Below, piece after piece: positions 31,901 to 44,400 of a stretch of DNA of 64,000 bases. Position 1 is the stretch's first letter, and every line of letters begins with the position of its first letter. The stretch is from Lunularia cruciata (lineage: Eukaryota; Streptophyta; Marchantiopsida; Lunulariales; Lunulariaceae), in NCBI GenBank assembly GCA_948567375.1, contig OX419755.1, positions 70,684,944 to 70,748,943 of the forward strand, read 5' to 3'. The notes under the pieces were generated by a model. That model ran no database searches and was not told where the DNA came from. It saw only the letters and a list, made by a program, of their open reading frames with translations. A program made the translations under genes and the position numbers.

Positions 31901-34039
31901 GTAAACTACCTTTAGAGTCCTTCTCAGTAGCATATTTTGCTTCAGATAAACGCTGCAGCCCCTCATGGACATCTCTTTACCTACTATACCTGTTGAATTT
32001 CCGGGGAGGTCTTATATATCACTTGTTTCCCATTTTCCCTCTTTCAATTTTCATTTCGTCACTTGATTTTAGCCTTTCTCTTGGTAGCCCGCCCAGGGCT
32101 CTTTATTGCTGAAGATCCGTTTTATGGAACTCAAGTCAGCTGGCGGTGATTATGTACCTGCCGGCCCCTGTCAGTACTCGAAGAAGTTGATAGTAAATAC
32201 TCGCAAGAAGTCGATGGATCTGCATACTTTTGATGTTGACGGTCGTCTACGGTGTGAATGATAAGCATCCATTTTCAATTACGTTTTTATTGGCTTTCGT
32301 TTTTACGTTTTCCCCTTCCGACTTGCCTTTCAGATTTTATATCCAGATGTCCCTCTTCTATTGGCAATTTACCACGGTTCTGTGCGTATCCTTCTCCATT
32401 TGAACTTCAATGTGATTGGCTTCTGGTCATTACTATCACCGACTACGTTCAGAAATTTCAGGATATATTGGTTATGGCAACAACTTCCTGGCCTCCCCTC
32501 CCTCTTGGAAGACCATAAAGCCATGGGAGGTTCTACTGGTATCCTACTTCCTGTCGTTTGCATGGCGACCGTTGCCTCTGGTCTTAATTATCCCAATAGT
32601 GTAATTGCAACTCGTTCAGGGGTTTCGCACCCTGTTAGCTCTTGTACTTGCGTTGCTTCTAGGCAGTCTGGACCTTCACACCTCAGAAGTGCTTCTCAAG
32701 TGCTGTTTAGAACTGCAAAAGCTGTGAGAAATTACAAGACGGTCTACTCCTGAGTATCTTCGGTTGTAAATTTTTGAGCTTCCTAATGTTGCCTTCGTGA
32801 CAAGCTTGCTGAAGTCGACAATTCTTGGTGCCCTCATTGTGTAAATGAGGGATGTCAGTTCCTCACTCGGAACGTTCAACACTGATAAGAGCATAACATT
32901 TCAGTCGTTCTTCAGAAAAATCATAAGAGTCAATTGCTATCACCAACTGGTTACATGAAGTTGTTTGCACTACTATCTTATAATCACAGTAGTTTAGGCG
33001 TATTCTTCTTCTTTTAGGGTATAAGATTACTTTTAAGAGAATCAAATTACGCATAAACAAAACATGTGGCAGGACATAGTGTCCTGACTCATATCCCTTG
33101 TCGAGCTTTGTTTTCGATCGTATGGAGTCGACTTTGCGTCGCGTGAATGAGATGGCTTGTCACGCTGCGTCAAAGCACGATATAAAAGTACCCCGTTGTG
33201 ATACACGGATTTTCTTTTAGTCGCATCTTGGAAAATTTACTCTCTTGAGATTGCGCAGTTGATTAAAGAAGTTATGTATAGCAGCTCTGACGGGCATGGT
33301 GTGGATGGCATTGATGTGTCTATGTACTTCCTTTGGTTCTCAATGTCTGTCCCACTCCTCATATAACTCTCCGACTAGATCTCGGCGGGGTGATGGTTGT
33401 CGCTTCTGTTTCTACTAGAGCTGCTTGATCTGCTTTGCTGATGGGTGGAAGGGTCTCGTGGTGTAGGTATTACAAACTCTGAAGAAGAGAACGTTACAGG
33501 GGTGTCGAGTAGTATTTAGCCGTATTTTTCCTACAGGGATGCCAGACATGCAAAATCACCCGTTCTGGCGCTTGAACGAAGAGCTGGGAGCCTCTTGCTC
33601 CAACACTTTGCACCCAGGCGCCACACATATCGTTGCTTTGGATCGTGGGACAGACAAGGCGCGCTGGGCCAAGAAACATGGAAGACACCTGGTACATCCG
33701 GCCTGGGTAGAGGCTGCACAATTTCTTTGGCGGCGTCCAAGGGAGGAGGATTTTCCAGTGGGTGAGAACAATCCTGAGCCTCCGTTGGTAGCATTTGCAA
33801 AAGTAGTTGATGTTATAGAAGACGAAAGTAGAGCGAAGGCAGTAGAAAGTGAAGTTTTAGAAGAGCCTTCATTCATTTGTAAAGGAAAAGGCAACAAGGT
33901 CATCGTTGAAGATGACGATGATGAGATAGAACTTCAGAAAAGTGAGGAGGCACCAGTTTTGGACACTGCGCAGGCGTCTCTTTCCATAGATGGAGCTCCT
34001 GTTCAACCGGTTGATGATTACGGAACGAAGGCAACGTAG
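22918..34039 (+). CDS. CPL3-like: CTD phosphatase-like protein, CPL3/CPL4 type (FCP1 homology plus BRCT)
   Basis: Nuclear phosphatase expected to remove phosphates from the RNA polymerase II C-terminal repeat. Exons placed by reading frame and GT-AG sites: 22918-23225, 23841-23944, 24135-24253, 28909-29131, 30372-30682, 30902-31093, 31286-31339 and 33537-34039. Exon 1 is Ser/Asp/Glu-rich; exon 2 is a charged helix. Exon 3 carries CPPHPGFMWGVCIRCGENR and GVALRYIHE, a plant CPL signature. Exon 4 holds the catalytic DxDxT loop, LVLDLDHTLLN. Exon 5 has MWTKLRP, LYTMG-like VYTMGERTYA and the second Asp pair VVILDDTEG. Exon 8 as listed is the BRCT domain (LGASCSNTLHPGATHIVA, HPAWVEAAQFLWRR) with an acidic tail. 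Phases agree at all junctions except 31339 to 33537, where a short linker exon (the GC-IVFSRVFP segment of the family) should lie and was not found. Exon 2 may use a GC donor (AAAG/GCGAGT); a GT alternative in the same phase ends at 23935. Confidence 0.93.
25211..25259. repeat. Perfect 49-nt fold-back (23-bp arms, 3-nt loop)
   Basis: Arms 25211-25233 and 25237-25259 are exact reverse complements around the loop TCG. The right arm runs directly into a 5'-truncated SINE-like end (GGATAACCCGTTCCC). The centre of the fold-back, TATATATTCGATATATA, resembles the sequence that follows that fragment (TATATATTTGATATATAT). The outer 16 bases of the right arm therefore look like an inverted copy of the flank made during insertion. 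Confidence 0.9.
25260..25301 (+). repeat. Short 3'-end fragment of the SINE-like repeat (CPL intron 3)
   Basis: GGATAACCCGTTCCCAGAAC followed by AGCATCTGTTCTCGTATACC matches the last 40 bases of the longer copy at 25316-25940. It starts at the fold-back and ends at ATACC, the same 3' terminus as the other copies. Confidence 0.85.
25316..25940 (+). mobile_element. SINE-like non-LTR element, longest copy (CPL intron 3)
   Basis: A 625-bp element bounded by the duplication TATATATTTGATAT (25302-25315 and 25941-25954). Its last 400 bases match the NDL-intron copy at 52162-52575 closely, and the two copies share the exact 3' end CTCATATACC. There is no poly(A) tail. A conserved hairpin, CCCGTTC-CCA-GAACAG, lies about 30 bases from the end. 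I see no convincing tRNA or 5S-like A/B boxes and no protein, so it could be a SINE or a non-coding LINE tail. Confidence 0.8.
26380..28440 (+). repeat. Array of diverged SINE-like copies (CPL intron 3)
   Basis: At least four diverged units follow one another. Their ends are marked by the hairpin motif: CCCGTTCTCTGAACGG near 26803, CCCGTTCTCCGAACAG near 27390, CCCGTCCTTCGAGCGAC near 27790 and CCCGTTCTGCGAACGG near 28398, each followed by CTTCTGCTC or a variant. Unit heads share GGCTTACTATGAC (about 26490 and 27931), GGGACTCATG (about 26537 and 27975) and CACTCATGACCTTT (about 26385 and 27860). Boundaries between units are approximate. An open frame running through 25741-26385 is only a consequence of this pyrimidine-rich repeat. 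Confidence 0.72.
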
Positions 34040-35680
34040 CACACTGTACACTACTTTCATAAGCAAGAAGAGAAAAGCTTGTAGTGTCCACAGATGCTGT
34101 GATCAGTTTGTTTTATGTGTACATGTGTACATCCTCTCTATATGCTGGCAAGATCCAAAATCTATCAGGAGAATCGATTACTTTTCTCGAAACTGAACCG
34201 TAATTCACACAAGATCATGGATCGAGATGCAAAATAGTACTTCTCTTTCTATCCCTTGTCTTACCCGCGACTTTTCCTCCTTATGCCTGGGCCGGTGATT
34301 CAGTTCAGTAACGAAAATTCTAAGAAACCCGACCGTATCTGCTAATTTCTACCCACAGATCCACTTTATCTCCGACTTGATGGCAGCTTGAATAGCAAGC
34401 ATAGCAACAGGAAAGCGAGCGACTAACTCGGGAAACTGCGGCGTTCCAAATATTTGGATCCGTCTGAATTATTGATCCTCGAGTTCCCTGTGTTTATAAG
34501 AGCACGTTTTGAAAATAATATCTGGACAAAGGACACTGCAACCGACAGATGATAATGCCCATAAAAGTTGCGAGGGAAGCTAAGTTAAGCCTATTCTACT
34601 TTCTCGTAGACTACGGCTCTCTATACTTCCTTTAAGTGGGCATACATCCATTCAAATCGACATTGCAATCAGTTTTTCCCTTTACTGAAGAAAAGTAAAC
34701 ACAGGATCAAGGAGCCAAAAGGCCCCACCATGTTTTCTATGACCACTTTGCTTTGGAATAAATTGCTCGTCCCTTACCACCATCCACGTGTGGTGGTGAA
34801 GCCCCTTTTGCTTTTTGCGGAGAAAAGATGGAAAGAATTGTCCTTTGATTGATCGCTCGATTGACTGATCCATTGACTGATGGTATTGGAAAGTTGATTC
34901 CTGCGATGCCACGGAGGAGCCTAAGACGTTACAGGAGATAGCGTGATCAAAATCTTTTCTCCTCATCATAGGCAGCAAAACCTGCTCTGCTCTTGGTTAC
35001 TCGCTTGGCTCTCACGTATGCATACAGCATCCATGCACACAACCTCCATTCCATTCCAATTCCATTCCGATTCCGCAGTAATTCTTCTCTCTCCTCTGGT
35101 GAACGAAGTTTCGCCATCAAATTTCACGTGCTGCTGTTTCTGTCTTCTCGTCCACTGATTGAGTTACTACGGAAGAAATTGCTTACCTCCTACGAAGAAA
35201 GCAGAACATCAGCAAGTGGGGCATCACTCCACTTCACACCACGTTCATCCTCTCGAGCAACGAGTTAACCGGGTTCAAAAGCTCCTATTCTCTTGTCTGC
35301 CTGCCTGCCTGCCTGTATAGCATCGACTGTACACACTTGTCTGCTGTACTGAGGCTCTGCTTTGGGATCAGCACTAGTGCATCAAAGCCCTTTGTCAACA
35401 ACACTAAAAGAAAAGTGGGGCCTTCAGACCCACAAACACATCCCCAAAATTGCAACTTCACCAGTTTTGAGGCTATTGATCTCCCACTTCCTTTATCTTC
35501 CAATCCGGTCTTTGGCCCCACGGGCATTGTGGACGTATTCTCAGATTCATGTTGCAGAAGTGGTACTATCATTCAATCAATTCTTCATACACAAGGAAGG
35601 ATGAAAGGGAATCCACGGAGAGAATCTTCGAATAATACAGGGTGAAAGATTGTTGTGTGGTACTGGAATTTAGAAGCTAC
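34040..35680. other. Downstream spacer of the CPL-like gene
   Basis: Includes the 3' UTR of the CPL gene. Two overlapping frames on opposite strands at about 35285-35645 (102 and 95 codons) match nothing I know and lack support from splicing or repeats. Around 35300-35317 is a (CCTG)n micro-run. No gene is called. Confidence 0.5.
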
Positions 35681-36440
35681 CAACATTATGAGCAGGATAA
35701 TTAAAATACAACATCTATAGCACTCTACAACAACAAACAAAGTAATAACATAGATGTAAACTAGTGTTCTCCTTTAAGCCACTTCTGGGCCGAAAATTTA
35801 ACATGATCATGTAAAATAAAAATATATAATTTGTGGAATTCATAATTAAAAAAATTAAAAAATAATCATATCTATTAGACAAAGTATAAGGGAAATTGGT
35901 AGCTGATAATCTTATAATTTATAAAATAAACATCATATTTCTGATATTATACATAAAGAATTACAATTAATAATGAATATATAATTTTAGGATATGAACC
36001 GATTCTTCTCTTTGAAGTTTGATTTATTAGTTGCAGTAGAACTTAATCTTTGCTTTATAAAAGCTTTGCTTATTAAGACCACCTATAATTTATTATTAAA
36101 AATGATTTTCTATTTAATCATTCTTGGGTAAAATTATTAAAACAGATAAACATATTAAACATATACTAGATGAAAGAAAATTGATTCTTTCGATAAATCA
36201 AAATTTGAATTGATTATAGAAATATATATTCAGTTATGCTAAAGCAAGCAAGAGATATAACTCCAATTCTTCGTTTAGCCTTGGATACTCCTGTATCTTA
36301 TTCCATTATACATGTAATATAAATATAAGATTCATAAAACGAGCTCTTTTGACATAGTTTAATCTATGCATCAAGTGTAACGGTAAATAATCAATTATGA
36401 ATACAAAAATTTATTCCAATATCGAGTAAGACTGAAACTG
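35680..36440. other. AT-rich island without a gene
   Basis: About 760 bp markedly richer in A and T than both flanks, with an abrupt change to GC-richer sequence near 36480. Short frames near 36190-36350 look faintly protein-like but are shifted against each other. Organelle-derived DNA is one possible explanation; I cannot identify a source gene. Confidence 0.45.
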
Positions 36441-38281
36441 TTTGTGTGAAAGGTTTGCACAAAATTACATGTGTATTACTGTCCACGTGTTAACACTTAG
36501 AGGCCGGATGGGGGGTAAACTGACGCCGAAGACCCAAGCATACCATGGTAACGATGGTGAGTGCTGCCGAGTCACGAGAGCAAACAATAGGTGGGAAGGA
36601 GGACGTTGCCGGAGCGCTAGGCGTCCTTTACTTATGGAGGACGCGGTAGAAGTTGACTGTGGTAGCAGTCACGTCGTTTATGAAGGCACCTCGGGAATGC
36701 TTGCATGGTGGTTCGCGTCCTGCAGGCAGGCATTTGTGCTTGCCGGGAGGTAACAGCTGGCGCAGCGTCGCAGAGAATCTGGGATAAACATGAGGGACAA
36801 GTCACGTCGGAGTTGAGTTTCGTCCAATGAGGAAAGGATGCTTTTGGACCAGTGGGGAAGTCCGACGATATGAGACCACGCAAGAGGCCCCAGCCAGAGG
36901 AATATTGATGGAGAGGGAGCGACACAACTCTGTCACGAGTGGGACCTGCAGCATCGCTCATGGTGGAAAATCGACGTCGATGAAGTAACATTGCTCATAA
37001 GAAATGGCAGAAACAACTGGCTAATGGTATGGAGGAGAGGGCAGGAGCACGAACACATTGCAAGGACAGCACAACGAGGAGACGTTCCGCCATGAAAGCG
37101 GTGGTGTCAGAGCATGCTTGGCTTCTGGCCTTCTGGAGCAGCGGGTCCCGCAGGAGAGAGGATCCATGAATGCTGCAGACAAGCGAGGCAGAATTGGCAG
37201 ATTTGAAACTCGTACAATTTACTAGCCCATATCTCCCAGTTGGCACAGCTTGGAGTATCTCACTAGTAGAACCTTTTCACTTACGATGGGGACGAGCTGG
37301 CTAGAGCTGAGCTCATAATGAGATTGACTGCTGGATTCTTCGAACTTAGAGGACAACATTGGATATTTTACGGACGGGCTGTACAGTAGCGGAAACACGG
37401 AGTTGAACGGAGTGAAGAAGAGGCCGTCGCTTTCACTGATCCTGGATTCCTAGCGCAAGCTACGGCCTCCCGCCCCTTCTTCTCCCCAATTTGAGAGCAG
37501 CTTTGGGAGAATCAGATACGACTGTACAGTGATCAGCTTCTTTGCCTCTGATGTAAGATTTTCTAATCGTTGACCGGTGACTTGTTCAGCGGTCCTCACC
37601 AATGTCACAACCACTGAAGTGGCATGGGACTCGCGCCGACCAGACACACAACCAAAAACGTCTACCTTGACAAATTGCTTTTCTTTCTGCTTCAGGAGTT
37701 CATGTGCCAACCTGATACTGTAGCAAGACAGACCTGTGACCGCTCGTAGGCTAGTGCATCGCCCGCATATCTACCTACAAGGTCATAGCCTACCTCTCAA
37801 ACGGCTGGCACCAGGACCTACACAGCAGTCTCCGGCTTCCAACGGCCAACTTGTGTTGCATTTTGTGCACAACCTTCAGCTTATCGGTCGTCTTGAGAAG
37901 GTCACTGGAAGAATCCCTAAGACGGTTTTAACGCTCCTGGAAAACCCAGTATTCCTGTTCATTACCTTTCAAGATATTCGTTTGCTCGTCCTTAGCTACA
38001 CATGCGATGTACACGACGCAAAACGAATCTCTTTGGCCCCCAAAGCAGATTTTCCTTGAGTGTCGCTTCAATGGTACATGAGACCCACTGTAAGAATGAG
38101 GTGCAGGAGGCAGAACTTCCACATCTAATGCGGAAACAATTACTGACAGTATCCTCTTTGCGGACGACTGGGACTTTTGTGTTATATATACATGAGTCAA
38201 CTCTTCCTCCCGAGACATGAAGAAGGTAAACACCGCTCACACTCTTATCAGAAATTAGCGGGAGTGATTAATGAGTATTAT
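36441..38281. other. GC-richer spacer without a recognised gene
   Basis: Open frames of 80-120 codons exist on both strands (for example 36632-36991 minus), but none shows a known domain, and they overlap one another. A non-coding transcript or an unrecognised short gene cannot be excluded. Confidence 0.4.
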
Positions 38282-38349
38282 CCCCATCGATTGAGCAGAA
38301 AGGCGACCACGTAGAACACATGAAGGATGGGAAGACCCCATCGATTGAG
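38282..38349 (-). mobile_element. 40-bp LINE 3'-end insertion with 14-bp target duplication
   Basis: CCCCATCGATTGAG occurs at 38282-38295 and 38336-38349. Between them are 40 bases whose minus strand reads TCTTCCCATCCTT...CTACGTGGTCGCC, the 3' end of the LINE at 41488-45263. Extreme 5' truncation with an intact target duplication is the mark of target-primed reverse transcription. Confidence 0.88.
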
Positions 38350-39819
38350 GTTCTTAGATACACTCAATGATATATAGTAATCAATTTTAAATATAATTGA
38401 AATTTTCTATTCGAAAATCTGTTCTTAAAGTTTTAGAAAGCAACAATTTAAAAATAAGAAAATTTATATATATATATAGTTAAAGTGAAATTTTTTTTAA
38501 CTTGGTTTATATTGTATGATTAAAGGAATAATATAAAATATATTCCTGGGACAAAAAAAGTCAATAAACTTAATTGACGTGATCTCAGTTAATTACGGCG
38601 GGAAAAAGTAAACATTCTACCATTACTATCTCCCTCCTGATCGCGACTCGGATGACCTTGTTGAGAGGGCAATTGAAACATTAGACAACACCAGCGGAGA
38701 CCTCATATGGACCACCTGAGGAAGAAATGGCCACGTACGGTAGTAGGGGAGGCGCATGAGCGCGAGAACACAAGCTCAGTGGGAAAAGGTAGTTCTGTAC
38801 TTGAAAGAAGGAAGTGAGCTCATCCCGGTGAACTTGAGCTCGTCCACGATCGATTTTGACAGCGATCCGATTTTAGTCGCGGTAAAACTTGAATCGGAGA
38901 AGGAGGTAAACGAATAATCTGGATAGCCGGTAAAGTGCTTTACCAACGGTGGCATCAGGGCATGCAGCTAAGATCGAACGTTCAACAGTTGATTGGTAAT
39001 TTTACACCCTTTCCCGCACACATTTGCAGGGCTGACATATGATTCAGGGTACTGTTTGTGGACAAACTTGGCCGTCATTTCAACATCAGTTCAAGCACCA
39101 GTACACGTCAGGGTAATCTCTCTGATTCCTCAGGAACCGTGTTGGGTACATCAAACGACACCATCCGGCCAAATCTATAATTAGATCTCTCGTCTGCTCG
39201 AGTGAGTTTGTACAGAGTTTTCTATGACCAGTACACAACGTTACCACATATGCAGAACTTCCAGGACTCCATGAAACGGCACAATTCGTGACTCCACCTG
39301 CAAATCAGCTACAATACCAGACACTTGCTTTTTTCATCCTTCACAGAATCATAGATCGACTAATTCTGCCTCTTCTGCAGTTAGTCTTATTTAGTCTCAT
39401 TTGGCAAAACCTATTGAATTTTCCAAAAGAACCAAAAATAAGCTGAGTTGAATGGATGAAAATCAACCACCTTCAAGATTTCAAACTGTGACCGGAAAAA
39501 GAGAGGAGACTGGGGCCGGCTGAAGAGACAAGAGGCAAGCATGATGCGACTGCATGTTCTGATCGAACATCCCTCCGAGCATCCGGACTGTACGAGAGCT
39601 GATTGAGCCGATCGCATGGGTTACTTTACCTTACCTGGTCGGCTCTTTTCGCAGGTTGCAGTACTGCATCTTCATCATTCGAGTTACCGAACAAGCCACC
39701 AACAGTAAACTAGTGGAAGAATCCCCTGGGCTATCTCCTGCTAAGAGCTGCTGAACCTGGCACGTGGATCTCACAAACCAGATCAGAAGTGGGAGAATAA
39801 TGGGTTATTATTCTCCCTC
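38350..39819. other. Spacer without a recognised gene
   Basis: Starts with an AT-rich part (to about 38620, including a (TA)n run near 38466-38480) and continues as mixed sequence. No coding region or repeat recognised. Confidence 0.45.
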
Positions 39820-39948
39820 ATGGCCTCTCGCCTAATGGAGTTTAGTCTCATTTTACCTATTTTGTACCACCCTTGTACGGCTTGATAAGGGTCTTCCCAT
39901 CCTTCGTGTTTTCTACGTGGTCGCCCTTTTCCCCTTATGGCCTCTCGC
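39820..39948 (+). mobile_element. 105-bp LINE 3'-end insertion with 12-bp target duplication
   Basis: ATGGCCTCTCGC is present at 39820-39831 and 39937-39948. The 105 bases between them match the last part of the LINE 3' UTR (CTTGTACGGCTTGATAAGGG, then TCTTCCCATCCTTCGTG and GGTCGCCCTTTTCCCC). Same orientation as the main LINE copy 1.5 kb downstream. Confidence 0.88.
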
Positions 39949-41474
39949 TCTCTCGCCTACAAGACGAACCCACCATTATGTTCCCACATGGAGACCAGTT
40001 GCGCTTGTCCTAGGCTACCGAGAAGCTTTCGTTCGACGTTTGCCCTTGGGTCCACTCAAGGTAAAGGCGAATGAACTGCAAACTGTAGCACAGAGATCGT
40101 CCGTGAAGTATTATAACCGTTCACTGGTCTTCAAACAAGACAATTCTTTTCGTCTTATACTATTTCAATCTCGAGTCATATTAGTTTCAACTATCCAGAC
40201 TAAATTTTACACATGGAAAAGTACATATATGTGCTTTACCCCGAGGTTCAACTTCTCGTCTCATCTCGTTTCATCTGATCTCATGGTACTCTCATGGTAC
40301 TCTTTGTGTACTTCTCGGTACGTACACCACCTCACCTCGTATTAAGATCCGTGCGAGGCCTCAAAAGAGGATCATAAGGAGGAGCACGGTCTGGTCAATG
40401 AAGCAGCACACGACAGTTACTACGGTGGTGCAAATTCTCAACCACCAGCAGCCTTGTTGGGTGGCTCCAACCTGTCACGGTATTCATTCCACCGGCTATT
40501 ACAAGTCCTAGACTTCGTGTACAAGCTCGTTTCCGCCTCTTCGGAGTGGATCTCCGAAATTCGAACGTGCTATTCTACGTTTACTGCCCACAATATAGAC
40601 AACTAACTGAAGAATAAATAATTGCAAACTGCAGTCTAGCTCTACAAGCCAAGGTACCCTACTCCTTCCACCTCTCAAGTGAGTTGGGTGGATGGAGGTT
40701 ATGAAGTTTCTGGTGATTTAAACTCGGGATGACACTATGTACAGTACAGTAAGTTGTAAGCCTGGTTGGAAGTGTAGTCCTGCCTTTCAGACACTTCTAC
40801 ACAAATGGTATTATGCATAAACGTTGATGTTACTACATCAATCATCACAAAAGATCATAATACAAGTTAGTCTGGAGTTTGGACTATAATAGTTGATTCA
40901 ACCAGCTCTCATTGTAGATCTGGATGGGTCGTTCTCGTTTCTCTTGCATAATCGGATAAGAACATCCATCCTCTTTTACTATACCTTTCTGTTTTCTCCC
41001 ACAATGATATCTTCTTCTCACAATCATCTATTGTAAACTACCATGGTGATTCATAGAAGTGAAAGTTTTATCTCCACTTGGTTGAATTGGGAAGAAACAT
41101 CTATACTCATGCGAGGAAAGCTTGCATCTGCTGTCTCCAGGTATGACCAATCTTAGACTGCATAAATTCTATCATTCTACAGAATGATAGAATTAGAATG
41201 ATAGAACAGCACCCAAGTCGTAGCACTCTCGTCAGTGGTGAACAGAACTGCTGGCGAGTGGTTAAGAATGTCTTGATCTGGTTAGCAGTGGACGTGGTCG
41301 GACAATGAGCCTCTTCGACTGCAGTAAGTACTGTACGGAATTTGCTTCCATCAGCAGCTCCAACTTCCAAGTTCTTAAAGAGTTTTGCGCTTGTTTTTGA
41401 GATAGCAGTAAACTATGCTGCCCCGAAAGCAAGCACTGTACTTCTTATGGAACTTGACCTATTAGTTGGGTCCG
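39949..41474. other. Spacer without a recognised gene
   Basis: Contains a perfect fold-back at 41165-41194 (14-bp arms, loop AC), whose right arm is then partly repeated at 41195-41206. Other reading frames here (for example 39917-40345) start inside the LINE fragment and show no domain. Confidence 0.5.
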
Positions 41475-44400
41475 CTTTAGCCATATCAAAAATGTCAATT
41501 ACAGCATAGGTAGACCACGCGGGGGAGCTGCGGGAGAGTGTGGAGACGGGAGAGGAGAGGGAGAGACGTGAAACAATTTTGATAATTTCTGAGTGCTCTC
41601 TAGCATGTAACATTCGAGCGAATAGTAGATTCTCTTTGTTTTTCAATTTCAGTTCCATTGGCACCTAGATTGAAGACTATGGAGAATGGAGTAGAAAGTT
41701 GAGAATGGAGTAGAAAGTTATGAAGATTTTTAGTTTTTTTAGGGTTGAGAGTGATCATTTTTTTAGGGTTGAGAGTGATGGGTTGTGAATTTTCATTTCC
41801 AATCTCTTTGTTTTCATGATTAAGTTCCATGGGAATTTAATTTAAAAATTTTGTAGATTGAAATTGAAAATTATGAGAGTTTATAGATTTTAGGGTTTGG
41901 AGAGATTATTTTCTTATGTGAGTTGGGATGTGAAGGGTTGTGGTTTTGCAGATATGGAAAGATATGGAGAGGAGTATCATGTGTTACTATCACTATTCTT
42001 GTGCTAGCCATGGCTACACCTTCTCATGTGGGGTCGCCTAGAGCGGGTCGGGATACACCATGCCCGGTGTGTCACCGACGCTTTACCTCGCAAGGGGTAA
42101 AGACCCATGTGGGAAGGATGCACAAGGACTATGATTGGACCACTTGGGATGCCCACGTGAGACGAGAAACCACATCGGCAACAATGACACTCGGGATTAC
42201 GCACGCTTCTTCTATATCTTTGTTGATCGTTCCAAGGATACCGATCTAGTCGTGAGAGTGGTTAGCTTCTCAGGCGGGTTGCATTTTGGGGTTATTTGAG
42301 ACTAGTTTTCCATGTCCACATCTATTCCATAGGCTACCCCGCACACTCCATGATGAGGCTAGACAACCTTTTTGCCTACCACTGGATCGTTTGGCACGTG
42401 ATCCCTTGGACGAGTTAGCGTGGTTCCTATTCCTCCTACTCCCTCGATGGTGTCTTTGATATGCTAGAAGGGGACGTGTGGGGCATAGAGAGGTGGCGGC
42501 TACATTTTGTCAATTCCGAGCGGGGGATTGGGCAGCCCTTCAGGAGGAGTCCGTTAGGGCTACACGATTTAGGAGACAAGCATCGCTATAGGATACCACA
42601 GATTCCACTCGATTATGACGATGTAGGACATTGGGTCAGGTGGGAGAGTTTAGTAGAGCAGCACGAGCGCTACACCCTTTGTCTATAGCGAGTCCTACTG
42701 ATGAGACCATCTCTTCCCTATGCTCATTGCATCCTATAGCAATAGAGGGATTACCACCAGAGGTCTTAGATTATCAGCCTGAGTAGCCTTTATGTCTTGA
42801 TAGGTCGCTATTTGCACAAGCATTGTGCATTGCCCCTCGCCTTTCCTCAAGAGGCTTGTCAGGGATGGTTTATGAGCACCTTAGAAATTGCTTCCAGGCA
42901 GATGATCCTTCTAGTGGTTTTACCGAGTTGTTTCAGGTGGCTGTAGCAGTAGCGAGAGGAGACATTCCTATGTCTGTTAGTTGGATCTTAGGTGCTAGTC
43001 GACTTCTCGCGATTGAGAAGGACATGAGAGGCATTAGACCGATTGCTATTGGAGAGATATTTTTGTGTTGGTCAGTCATACCATTGTCCTTCAGCATCGT
43101 TCTCACTTTTGACAGCACCTTAGTCCACATCAGTTTGGAGTAGCTACACCTGGAGGATATGAGGCTATATCTCTAGGCATTAGAGCACTCCTAGATATCC
43201 ATCCGGAGTGGGTCATCCTACAGGTAGATGTTGAGAACGCTTTTAATAACGTCTCACGTGCATCCATCTTTAGAGAGCTTAGGGAGGCTGGTGGATCCTT
43301 GGCGAGTCTCATTCCTTTTGTGTGGTCTTTTTATGGCTCTCCTGCTTCCCTTTACTACCAGCATGGTGGTTCACAGGAGGGAGTCACCGTCTTGGAGTCA
43401 GCTGTTGGTACACGTTAGGGAGATCCTTTGGGGGGGCCCTTATTTGCCATGGCTCACTTTAGAGCTCTCCTATCTACTACTTTGGCCATGCCGGGTTGTG
43501 TATTTCCCTCCTTGGCAGATGATACACACATCGTAGGCACTGTAAATCAGATTAGGCAGGCCTTTGACTACTTGACTACCAAGCTACACCTAATAGGCTT
43601 GAGAGTCAAGGCGTCAAAGTGTAGGGCATGGTCCCCTTTAGGTATCCCTCCACACCTTGAGCTTCCAGAGGGGTATATCACATCCATAGATGGACTTTGT
43701 GTTCTTGGAGTGCCAGTAGGATCGGAGGATTTTGTCACACGCTTCTTGGACGCTGCCCTTGCAGAGGATGTTCTCCATGTGGATGACCTTCTATTACTAA
43801 GAGATCCGCAGGTGGCATTTGGTATACTCTCTTCAAGTATTGCTTGTGGACCATCCTACCTCATTTGTACAGTTCCCCCCTCACCGTCCTTCCTATCACG
43901 TTTGAGAGCATTCGATAGGAGGATTATGGGAGTCTTTGGTGATATTATTGGACCAGGGACTTTTGAGTGTGTGATAGGGGATTTGGCACATAGATAGACG
44001 GCTCTACCGATCTCATGTGGTGGGGTTGGCTTGCTTTCTATGGAGGAGATGACACTTATAGCGTTTTTGGGTAGTTGGGCTCTCTCGGCACCCCTACTTT
44101 CCTCTCGTTTTGTGGTTGCTGATAGGCCGGTTTTGGAGACTTATGTGACAGAAGTGGAGGGAGGATCCTTTTCTCTCCAGGTGTTATTGCGGCAGACGAG
44201 AGATAGTCTATCTCCACGAGCACGAGAGGGTTTTCCACCGTTTGCTTCATTATCGTCAGATTGGACTAGAGGTCTACAGTCTTCCTTGATGGAGCGACAG
44301 TGTGAGCATACGCTACATTCTCTCTTAGTTGACTCGTCCATTCCTTAGGCTACTAGAGCACGTCTACGCTCTTGCTCCGGCAAGGGTGCAAGCTCGTGGA

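Noticed and set aside
35285-35645. Frames of 102 (plus) and 95 (minus) codons
   Set aside because: They overlap on opposite strands, no domain, no splice or repeat support.
36632-36991. Minus-strand frame of 119 codons
   Set aside because: Composition of the GC-richer block keeps several frames open; no recognisable motif or exon partner.
39917-40345. Plus-strand frame of 142 codons
   Set aside because: It begins inside the 105-bp LINE fragment and runs into unrelated spacer.
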